From Methanocorpusculum sp. (GTDB lineage Archaea; Halobacteriota; Methanomicrobia; Methanomicrobiales; Methanocorpusculaceae), in NCBI GenBank assembly GCA_017622255.1, contig JAGARL010000050.1, positions 1 to 20,611 on the forward strand: a stretch of 20,611 bases of DNA, given 5' to 3'. Positions within the stretch are counted from its first letter, which is position 1; every line of letters starts with the position of its first letter. The notes beneath the pieces were generated by a model. That model searched no databases. It was given only the letters and a program-made list of their open reading frames with translations, and had not been told where the DNA came from. Positions 14,278 through 20,611 of the stretch are shown in pieces. Both the position numbers and the translations under genes were made by a program.

Positions 14278-15600
14278 TTACTCCGCATTCAGCCGCTGTA
14301 AGATTCTCGCTTTCTTTGCCTTTGCGGCGTCTGCAGCCCGGTCGATTCCCTTTTTCATCTCCTCGAAGTCGCGGCCTTCGCGGTCCACCACCTTCTTGAG
14401 CGGGGTGTAGGGAGCTTCGCGGAATTTAGGGGTGAAGGCGTCTTCCACGCCGTCTTTTACCAGGCGGGCAACGCCTTCGCCTTCGCGGACGTAGCCGATT
14501 CTCTCCATCCGGACGCCTGCTTCACCCACCACGCGGATGATTTCATCCGCATACTCAGGCGGGGCAATCACGAGCAGGGCATCCAGTGATACGCCGAGAT
14601 AGTCGATGCCGAGTTTGTCTAACAGTTCCAGGACCTTTGGCGCCACCAGTCCGCGCAGCGGTTCGTCCTCAACGACTACGGTGCATCCGGCGGTATCGGC
14701 GATTTCATGCACGTCGCCCCGGAGACCGCCGTTGGTGACATCGGTCATGGAGTGGATGTGACAGAAGACGTCGGAGTGGATTAAGCGGTCACAGGCTTTG
14801 AGGAAGTGGAGGTTGATGGTCTCATCCACCACGTCCGCGTTTCCGGAGTAGAGTGCCGCGGTGCAGATAGTACCGCCGCCGCAACCTTCGGTCATGAGCA
14901 GAACATCGCCTGGAGCAGTCGCGCTCCGTGCGGTAACGTGGGATGCAACGCCTACCACGCCGACGCATCCGGTCATCCGGTCGCCAATTACCATGTCGCC
15001 GCCGATACGCAGGGTCGAGCCGGCGATTAAGGGGACACCCAGCGCGTCGGAGACGGTGGTGATTCCGGCGGTGTAGTCGAAGAGTTTTGCCACATCACCG
15101 TCGTCTGCGATGTGCACGTCGGAGATGAGACCGACCGGCGTTGCCCCCATCACATAGACGTCGCGAAGCGTCGCACGGGCTGCATGGAATCCGGCAAGGA
15201 ACGGGAAGTCGGAAAGCCGCGAGTGCATGCCGTCTACGGTTGTTATTACATACTGGTCGCCGGCTTTGACGACACCGCCGTCATCCATCTGGTCAACACC
15301 GACGTCTGCGGTGGTGTTTCCAATCACATGGGCGATTTTCCGGTGTGCGTAAAAGTCTCCGGAACCGCGGGAGCCGACGCCGAACTCTCCCATCGTTACT
15401 CCTGCCGGCTCGTAGATGAACAGGTCACCTGTAAGGCCCGAGGTGATTTTTACCTCCTCGATTACGGCACGGCTCAGCTCGTCTGCATACACCGGGTCAA
15501 TATCTTTGATATCCAGAATCCGTTCGGCAAGGCGTTTCTGAATTTCTTCCTCCGGAAGTTCCTTTTTCATGCTCCGGCGGACAAAGCCTTCGACATCCAT
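14278..15600 (-). CDS. AIR synthase-related (PurM/HypE superfamily) protein
   Basis: I place the start at ATG 15600 (MDVEGFVRRSMKKELPEEE), giving 440 residues. The frame is open up to 15762, but that stretch is the inverted-repeat region and not protein-like. The core shows the ATP-binding superfamily features: a Gly-rich region GEFGVGSRGSGDF (71-83), ITTVDGMHSRLSDFPFLAG (119-137), LRDVYVMGATPVG and STLRIGGDMVIGDR. C-terminal PurM domain features are MTDVTNGGLRGDV and DYLGVSLDALLVI. It is longer than PurM, HypE, SelD or ThiL, with an extra N-terminal helix region and a charged tail. Methanogens hold several such paralogues, including methanogenesis marker 2; the substrate is unknown. It diverges from thiD across the inverted-repeat array. 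Confidence 0.8.
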   Translation of the reverse strand: MDVEGFVRRSMKKELPEEEIQKRLAERILDIKDIDPVYADELSRAVIEEVKITSGLTGDLFIYEPAGVTMGEFGVGSRGSGDFYAHRKIAHVIGNTTADVGVDQMDDGGVVKAGDQYVITTVDGMHSRLSDFPFLAGFHAARATLRDVYVMGATPVGLISDVHIADDGDVAKLFDYTAGITTVSDALGVPLIAGSTLRIGGDMVIGDRMTGCVGVVGVASHVTARSATAPGDVLLMTEGCGGGTICTAALYSGNADVVDETINLHFLKACDRLIHSDVFCHIHSMTDVTNGGLRGDVHEIADTAGCTVVVEDEPLRGLVAPKVLELLDKLGIDYLGVSLDALLVIAPPEYADEIIRVVGEAGVRMERIGYVREGEGVARLVKDGVEDAFTPKFREAPYTPLKKVVDREGRDFEEMKKGIDRAADAAKAKKARILQRLNAE

Positions 15601-15625
15601 AGTACATAGACTATGTCCGGAGATG

Positions 15626-15636
15626 AGATAAAGTAA
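15626..15636 (-). promoter_or_regulatory. TATA box of the AIR synthase-related gene
   Basis: The minus strand reads TACTTTATCTC about 30 bases before ATG 15600. This predicts a leaderless or nearly leaderless mRNA. Confidence 0.4.
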
Positions 15637-15644
15637 TCTGTCCG

Positions 15645-15765
15645 GGGGTGCGTTTGCGTTGGGTGTATGCCGGACTTTGTAGGGGCAATTTATGCGTTTT
15701 CCGTTTGAGTGTGTAGGAAATACGCTCCTACACACCCAGGCATACACCCAACGCCAAAGCACCCC
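15645..15765. repeat. Array of inverted and direct repeats between divergent promoters
   Basis: Outer arms 15645-15671 and 15739-15765 are 27 bases each and complementary except at two positions; GCGTTGGGTGTATGCC is a perfect 16-base core. Inside, GTGTGTAGGA (15709-15718) pairs perfectly with 15726-15735 over a 7-base loop. The inner left copy with its upstream TGCGTTTT (from 15693) also resembles the outer left arm as a direct repeat. So four related words of GGGTGTRTRSS type are present, two per strand. The array starts 9 bases from one TATA box and ends 6 bases from the other. Confidence 0.85.
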
Positions 15766-15770
15766 GTCGG

Positions 15771-15780
15771 TTATATTTTA
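15771..15780 (+). promoter_or_regulatory. TATA box of thiD
   Basis: TTATATTTTA lies about 30 bases before ATG 15806. It predicts a leader of only a few bases. No riboswitch can fit in such a leader. Confidence 0.55.
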
Positions 15781-15805
15781 ACCTCTCACATGCAACAAAT
15801 ACACA

Positions 15806-16615
15806 ATGAAAGATATGGCCTTTGCGGTCTCGGTTGCCGGCTCGGATTCCTCTGCTGGCGCGGGACTTCAGGTTGATTTGAAGACCATGACCGCCTGCGG
15901 TGTCTGGGGAATGAGCGTTGTTGCCGCTCTTACCGCCCAGAATGGACACAAGGTCTCTGCCGTCCAGGGTGTTCCTCCAACCTTTATCGCCGACCAGGTT
16001 GCAGCCCTCGAAGAGGAGTTTGCCATTGGCTGCTACAAGACCGGCATGCTCATGAATGCGGAGACTGTAGCGGCCGCCGCCGCGGCAATCCCGAAAGAGA
16101 CTCCGCTTGTCGTCGACCCGGTGATGGTATCGACCAGCCGCGCCCGGCTCTTAGACGAAGAAGGCGAAGAGGCGGTCATCTCCCTGATGCTTCCGCGCTC
16201 AGATGTCACCACCCCGAATCTGCTGGAAGCAGAGTACCTCTCCGGCATCTCCATCACCGATGCCAAAAGCATGGAGCGGGCCGCCGAATGGTTCCTGGAT
16301 GCCGGCGCAAAAGCTGTTGTCGTCAAAGGAGGCCATGCCCACTTCCGCCGCGGGGTTGATGTCTATATGGATAGAAACGGCATGACGCTGGTTGAAGACG
16401 AAGTCCTCCCATACGCTGACATCCACGGCTCGGGATGCTGTTATGCATCGGCTATCGCCTCCTACATCGCGCTTGGATACGGCATCTTTGATGCCGTTTT
16501 GGAGGCAAAGAAGTTTGTAACCGGCGCTATCAAATACTCCTGGGAGTACTCTCCCGGACGGCGCACCATGAACCCCTTCTGGCAGATGCACCAGACCTAT
16601 TATAAGAAATACTGA
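15806..16615 (+). CDS. thiD: Hydroxymethylpyrimidine (phosphate) kinase
   Basis: ThiD phosphorylates 4-amino-5-hydroxymethyl-2-methylpyrimidine and its monophosphate in thiamine synthesis. The 269 residues fit the family. The signature VAGSDSSAGAGLQVDLKT is at 10-26, VDPVMVST lies mid-protein, VVKGGH is at 172-177 and the anion-hole GSGC at 208-211 (Ser where Gly-Thr-Gly-Cys is common). No ThiN or HTH domain is fused. ATG 15815 (MAFAVSVAGSD) is an alternative start. The stop overlaps the transporter start as TGATG, so both are made from one mRNA under a promoter next to the inverted-repeat array. Confidence 0.93.
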   Translation: MKDMAFAVSVAGSDSSAGAGLQVDLKTMTACGVWGMSVVAALTAQNGHKVSAVQGVPPTFIADQVAALEEEFAIGCYKTGMLMNAETVAAAAAAIPKETPLVVDPVMVSTSRARLLDEEGEEAVISLMLPRSDVTTPNLLEAEYLSGISITDAKSMERAAEWFLDAGAKAVVVKGGHAHFRRGVDVYMDRNGMTLVEDEVLPYADIHGSGCCYASAIASYIALGYGIFDAVLEAKKFVTGAIKYSWEYSPGRRTMNPFWQMHQTYYKKY

Positions 16616-17787
16616 TGGCATCCTTCACCCCCACCCGTTTTACGCTGCTGGTACTTCTTGCCGCAGCTATGCCCTCACTTCTTGGAACGGCCGCGGTCTC
16701 TCCGGTTCTTGATTTAATGAAGGACGCAGGCCTTGGTCCGGAGTATGTGGTCAGCCTCGTGTTAACCCTGCCGCCGCTTGCAACCGCCGCCGCCGGATTT
16801 TTTATCGGCGCACTTTCTGATAAAATCGGCAGAGTAAAAATCCTCGCCCTCTCGCTTCTGGTCTTTGCGCTCTCCGGTGTCTCCGGATTCTTCCTGGACA
16901 ATATCTATGCAATCATCGGTATGCGTCTTCTGCTCGGCGTCAGCATCTCCGGTATCCTCCCCATGGCAAGTGCTCTTATCTCCGAGTACTACGAAGGCGA
17001 AGAGCGCACGCGGTATCTGGGATACCTGGGCGTTTCCAACGGTATCGGTGTTCTGATTCTGCAGACGCTTTGCGGAGCGCTTGCCGCATTCGGCTGGCAT
17101 GCGGCATTCCTGGTCTATCTCTTAGGGCTTGCTGCTTTGCCGTTTGTTCTCCTCTGCCTGAAAGAGCCGCCGCGTTCCTGCGCGGAAAAGGCCGCATGCC
17201 CGGTCTCTGTGCCGTCGCCGCTTCGCTACGCGGGAATCTATTCCCTGGTGTTTCTTCCAGCGCTCTTCATGTATCTGGTTGCCGTCAACCTCTCGTACTA
17301 CATGGGCGGCTTTGTCTTCGCGGTGTCTCCGTTCTGGGTCGGCCTTCTGCTCGGCATCTTCGGCCTCTCGTCTGCGGTTTCCGGATTCCTGTTCTGGCGC
17401 TTCTCACGCCGCTTTACCCCGCTTTCTATCGGCGGGCTGATTTTCCTCATGGAAGCGGCAGGCCTGTTTCTCATCGGCATCTCCGAAAACCTGGTCCTGC
17501 TGACCGCCGGTCTTATTCTTCTCGGCTTCGGCATGGGACTTGCCATGCCCAACGGTACTGCCTGGGTCTCAAAGATTACTCCGCCGGCGGTTCTCGGACG
17601 TTATATGGGAGGTATTACGGTATCCACCTTCCTTGCACTCTTCTCCAACTCCTTTGTAAGCCCACTGGTGCTGTCCTTCCTTGGAGCAGGAGAGTATGCC
17701 GCCATGTTTCTGCTGTTTGCCTTTGTGAGCGCGCTGCTTGGCGCTGTGCTCTATCTCCTCGGCAGAAGAAGACCTGCCGGCATCTGA
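16615..17787 (+). CDS. MFS transporter
   Basis: This 390-residue protein has about twelve hydrophobic segments in two six-helix halves with a loop near residues 180-200. The MFS motif GALSDKIGRVK lies between helices 2 and 3, and GLGMG-like glycine-rich stretches are in the second half (GFGMGLAMPNG). It belongs to the drug/proton antiporter-like part of the superfamily; the substrate is not readable. Its TGATG coupling to thiD suggests a link to pyrimidine or thiamine transport, which is inference only. There is a T-rich stretch after the stop (17796-17803). Confidence 0.88.
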   Translation: MASFTPTRFTLLVLLAAAMPSLLGTAAVSPVLDLMKDAGLGPEYVVSLVLTLPPLATAAAGFFIGALSDKIGRVKILALSLLVFALSGVSGFFLDNIYAIIGMRLLLGVSISGILPMASALISEYYEGEERTRYLGYLGVSNGIGVLILQTLCGALAAFGWHAAFLVYLLGLAALPFVLLCLKEPPRSCAEKAACPVSVPSPLRYAGIYSLVFLPALFMYLVAVNLSYYMGGFVFAVSPFWVGLLLGIFGLSSAVSGFLFWRFSRRFTPLSIGGLIFLMEAAGLFLIGISENLVLLTAGLILLGFGMGLAMPNGTAWVSKITPPAVLGRYMGGITVSTFLALFSNSFVSPLVLSFLGAGEYAAMFLLFAFVSALLGAVLYLLGRRRPAGI

Positions 17788-17822
17788 CCTCTCCTCTTTT
17801 TCTCCTGCTTTCGAGTCCCCTA

Positions 17823-17832
17823 TCCTTAATAC
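17823..17832 (+). promoter_or_regulatory. TATA box of pyrG-guaA
   Basis: TCCTTAATAC is the best TATA-like sequence in the 96-base gap, predicting transcription from about 17852. An 8-base palindrome TAGTACTA (17851-17858) lies at that point. AGGGG at 17871-17875 is the ribosome-binding site of pyrG. Confidence 0.35.
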
Positions 17833-17866
17833 GAAACGCGACAAACATAGTAGTACTATTCATTTC

Positions 17867-17887
17867 ATGAAGGGGAAACACAAATGA
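17867..17887 (+). other. Six-codon leader ORF overlapping the pyrG start
   Basis: ATG AAG GGG AAA CAC AAA TGA encodes MKGKHK. Its stop overlaps the pyrG start as ATGA, and its AAGGGG is the pyrG ribosome-binding site. It could couple translation, or be a by-product of the Shine-Dalgarno sequence. Confidence 0.3.
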
Positions 17888-19467
17888 AATATGTCGTAGT
17901 TACCGGAGGAGTAATGAGCGGACTTGGAAAAGGCATTACCGCCGCATCCATTGGCCGCATCCTCATCAACAGAGGATACCACGTAACGAGCGTAAAAATC
18001 GACCCGTACCTCAACATCGACGCAGGACTCATGAACCCTGCCCAGCATGGTGAGGTATTCGTCTTAAAGGACGGCGGCGAGTCCGACCTTGATTTAGGAA
18101 ACTACGAGCGTTTCTTAGACATCGAACTCACCTCCGACCACAACTTAACCACCGGAAAAATCTATCAGTCCGTCATCACCAAGGAACGCCACGGCGACTA
18201 CCTGGGAGCCACTGTCCAGATTATCCCGCACATCACCGACGAGATTAAGGACAGAATCAAGAGAGCAGCCGAGACCTGGACTGACAAAGAAGGCAACCAC
18301 GCAGAAATCTGTATCGTTGAAGTCGGAGGAACCGTCGGCGATATCGAGAGTATGCCGTTCCTTGAAGCCGTGCGCCAGATGCACTGGGAGTACGGAAACG
18401 GCGACTTCGCCCTTGTTCACGTTACCCTCCTTCCGGCTGACACCATGGGAGACTTAAAGACCAAACCAACCCAGCACTCGGTTAAAGCCCTGCGCGAGTT
18501 AGGTCTGGAAGCAGACATCATCGTCGGCAGAAGCTCCTACCCAATTTCCCCTTCCACCAAGAGAAAGATTGCCTCGTTCTGTGATGTTGACGCAGCCTCG
18601 GTCATCAGCGCAAGAACTGCTCCTGATACCTACCTTGTCCCGCTCGAGCTCGAGAAGGAAGGCATGGCGGACGTTCTCTTAAAACTCCTGCGCTTAGAGC
18701 CGGGAGAGGCAGACAACAGCTGGTACTCGGTTGTTTCCCGTGAGTACACCAGCCGCGTTTCTGTCGGTATCATCACCAAGTACGGTGTCGAAGATGTTTA
18801 CATCTCCATTAAAGAGGCATTAAAACACGCCGGCCGCAAGCTCTCGACCGAGGTCGATGTTCACTGGCTCGATGCCGAGCAGTACACCGAAGACGACCTG
18901 CGTGACCTTGACGGTATCCTCATTCCGGGCGGATTCGGCAACCGCGGTGTTGAAGGTATGATTAACGCCATCCGCTTTGCCCGCGAGAACAACAAACCGC
19001 TCTTTGGTATCTGCCTTGGATTCCAGCTTTGTGTTATCGAGTTCATGAGAAACGTTGTCGGATACAAGGACGCAACCAGCGAAGAGATGGGTGCGGGAAC
19101 TCACGCCATTGCACTCCTCCCAGAGCAGGAAGGCGTCGAGGACTTAGGCGGCACCATGCGCCTTGGAGACTTCAAGGTCTCTATTGCAGAGGGCAGCCGC
19201 TTAGCAGAGCTCTACGGTGCAACCGAGGTTACCGAGCGCCACCGCCACCGATACGAGGTTAACCCTGCCTACATCGACGAGATTGAGGCAAAGGGCATGA
19301 AGTTCGTCGGCAGAAACGGCCGCAGAATGGAGGCCTTAGAGCTCGACAACCACCCGTACTTTGTTGCAACCCAGTTCCACCCGGAGTTCCGCTCCAGACC
19401 AACCAGAACATCCGCACCGTTTGTCGGATTCGTTGCCGCATGCCGCGACAGCCAGAGGAAAGAGTAA
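17884..19467 (+). CDS. pyrG: CTP synthase
   Basis: PyrG aminates UTP to CTP using ATP and glutamine. The 527 residues carry the amidoligase domain first (P-loop [12 protein letters not shown] at 6-17, [25 protein letters not shown]), then the class I glutamine amidotransferase domain with GICLGFQ around Cys377 and the His499-Pro500-Glu501 pair in FHPEF. All catalytic residues are present. AGGGG lies 8 bases before the ATG. guaA begins one base after its stop, so the two glutamine-dependent nucleotide synthases form an operon. Confidence 0.97.
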   Translation: MKYVVVTGGVMSGLGKGITAASIGRILINRGYHVTSVKIDPYLNIDAGLMNPAQHGEVFVLKDGGESDLDLGNYERFLDIELTSDHNLTTGKIYQSVITKERHGDYLGATVQIIPHITDEIKDRIKRAAETWTDKEGNHAEICIVEVGGTVGDIESMPFLEAVRQMHWEYGNGDFALVHVTLLPADTMGDLKTKPTQHSVKALRELGLEADIIVGRSSYPISPSTKRKIASFCDVDAASVISARTAPDTYLVPLELEKEGMADVLLKLLRLEPGEADNSWYSVVSREYTSRVSVGIITKYGVEDVYISIKEALKHAGRKLSTEVDVHWLDAEQYTEDDLRDLDGILIPGGFGNRGVEGMINAIRFARENNKPLFGICLGFQLCVIEFMRNVVGYKDATSEEMGAGTHAIALLPEQEGVEDLGGTMRLGDFKVSIAEGSRLAELYGATEVTERHRHRYEVNPAYIDEIEAKGMKFVGRNGRRMEALELDNHPYFVATQFHPEFRSRPTRTSAPFVGFVAACRDSQRKE

Positions 19468-19468
19468 G

Positions 19469-20611
19469 ATGGAGTCAATTCTTGTTCTTGATTTCGGCGG
19501 CCAGTACAATCAGTTAATTGCCCGCCGTGTCCGCGAAGCAAATGTCTTCTGCGAGGTAAAGCCGTGCACCGTCTCCCTTGACGAGATTAAAGCAGGAAAC
19601 TACTCCGGTATCATCTTCACCGGAGGACCGGCAAGTGTGTATGCCGAAAACGCCCCGCACGTGGATGCCGGCATCTTTGAGCTTGGTATTCCGGTGCTTG
19701 GCATCTGCTACGGCGCACAGCTCACTGCCTACACGCTCGGCGGAACAGTTACCTCCGCAGATACTCGCGAGTACGGCAGAACCGAGATTTCGGTCAAGCC
19801 GTCGAAGATTTTCGAGGGCGTTCCGGAGACCACCACCTGCTGGATGAGCCACACCGACAGAATCGCCGACCTTCCGGCAGGATTCTCGGTTATTGCAGAA
19901 AGCCCGGTCTGCCCGGTCGCCGCTATGGAGAATCCGGAGAAGGGAATCTACTGCGTCCAGTTCCACCCGGAGGTTATGCACACGCCGGAAGGAACGAAGA
20001 TGATTGCAAACTTCCTCTACAACGTCTGCGGATGCAAGGGCGAGTGGAAGATGTCCTCTTTCGTTGCAGACACCATTGCCGAGCTGAAGGAAAAGATCGG
20101 CGACAAGAAGGTTCTCTGTGCGTTATCCGGCGGCGTTGATTCGTCGGTTGCGGCAGTTCTCGTTCACAAGGCAGTTGGAAAACAGCTTACCTGTATCTTC
20201 GTTGACCACGGTCTGCTTCGCAAGAACGAAGGCGATGAGGTCGAAGAAGTTTTCAGAAAACAGTTCGACATCAACTTAATCCGCGTGGATGCAGAAGAGC
20301 GTTTCTTATCCAAGCTCGCCGGCGTTACCGATCCGGAACGCAAGAGAAAGATTATCGGTGAGGAGTTCATCCGTGTCTTCGAAGAGGAGGCCAAGAAGAT
20401 TGGTGCGGTGGATTTCCTTGTCCAGGGAACTATCTATCCGGATGTCATCGAGTCAGGACCAGGAAATGCGGCAGTCATCAAGTCCCACCACAATGTAGGC
20501 GGACTTCCAGACTATGTTGATTTCAAAGAGATTATCGAGCCGCTGCGCGACCTGTTCAAAGACGAGGTCCGCAAAGCAGGCCTTGAGATGGGCATTCCGG
20601 AGAAAATGGTA
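19469..20611 (+). CDS. guaA: GMP synthase (glutamine-hydrolysing), 3' end missing
   Basis: GuaA converts XMP to GMP using ATP and glutamine. The frame runs 381 codons and is cut by the window end; full-length enzymes are about 510 residues. The amidotransferase domain comes first ([20 protein letters not shown]; Cys80 in GICYGAQ; His166 and Glu168 in FHPEV). It continues without a stop into the ATP-pyrophosphatase domain with the P-loop LSGGVDSS (219-226) and [24 protein letters not shown] and [11 protein letters not shown]. This is the fused, bacterial-style layout; many euryarchaea have two separate subunits. One base separates it from pyrG. Confidence 0.96.
   Translation, partial: MESILVLDFGGQYNQLIARRVREANVFCEVKPCTVSLDEIKAGNYSGIIFTGGPASVYAENAPHVDAGIFELGIPVLGICYGAQLTAYTLGGTVTSADTREYGRTEISVKPSKIFEGVPETTTCWMSHTDRIADLPAGFSVIAESPVCPVAAMENPEKGIYCVQFHPEVMHTPEGTKMIANFLYNVCGCKGEWKMSSFVADTIAELKEKIGDKKVLCALSGGVDSSVAAVLVHKAVGKQLTCIFVDHGLLRKNEGDEVEEVFRKQFDINLIRVDAEERFLSKLAGVTDPERKRKIIGEEFIRVFEEEAKKIGAVDFLVQGTIYPDVIESGPGNAAVIKSHHNVGGLPDYVDFKEIIEPLRDLFKDEVRKAGLEMGIPEKMV

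Noticed and set aside
15601..15762. N-terminal extension of the AIR synthase-related protein
   Set aside because: The added 54 residues are encoded by the inverted-repeat array and the predicted promoter. ATG 15600 has a TATA box at the right distance.
15806..15830. TPP riboswitch before thiD
   Set aside because: The TATA box leaves a leader of only a few bases, and no TPP-riboswitch core words were seen in the gap.

Overview
The window looks like a chromosomal segment of a methanogenic euryarchaeon, most likely a Methanomicrobiales member of the Methanocorpusculum kind. The phylum-level call rests on archaeal EF-1 alpha and archaeal-length ribosomal protein S10, archaeal TATA boxes about 25 bases before (near-)leaderless starts, type III signal-peptide pilin-like proteins and the archaeal CobT-like family. 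The genus guess rests only on overall impression and moderate GC. Nothing indicates a plasmid, virus, IS element, CRISPR array or tRNA/rRNA gene; genes are dense, with ATGA and TGATG overlaps.

Layout, left to right. (1) 1-1834: the 3' part of a PAS/GAF sensory protein and a small CxxCxxC protein. (2) 1820-5539: a cobalamin locus, with cobS on the minus strand diverging from a CobT-like gene that carries a one-base frameshift; the latter is overlapped by a YkgJ-type cysteine cluster protein and a TraB-family membrane protein. (3) 5638-6030: an AT-richer DUF4275-like gene that looks acquired. (4) 6123-7863: a riboflavin operon (bacterial-type riboflavin synthase, DHBP synthase, lumazine synthase) with a palindrome and a seven-codon leader ORF in front. 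(5) 8023-9643: EF-1 alpha and S10, with their own promoter and a hairpin terminator. (6) 9717-12032, minus: four overlapping genes for pilin-like proteins, the largest lacking the conserved Glu. (7) 12166-12759: an iron-sulfur flavoprotein, convergent with (8) 12738-15600, minus: an AIR synthase-related protein, a PHP phosphoesterase and TruA. (9) 15645-15765: a striking array of direct and inverted copies of a GGGTGTRTRSS-like word, exactly between two divergent TATA boxes. (10) 15806-17787: thiD and an MFS transporter. (11) 17884-20611: pyrG and a two-domain guaA, cut by the window end.

Most of the window is cofactor and nucleotide biosynthesis (B12 lower-ligand assembly, riboflavin, thiamine, CTP, GMP) plus translation. 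The parts most worth a second look are the inverted-repeat array, the four-gene pilin cluster, the two minute leader ORFs placed before ribE and pyrG, and the broken cobT-like reading frame. All family calls come from reading motifs, not from database searches.
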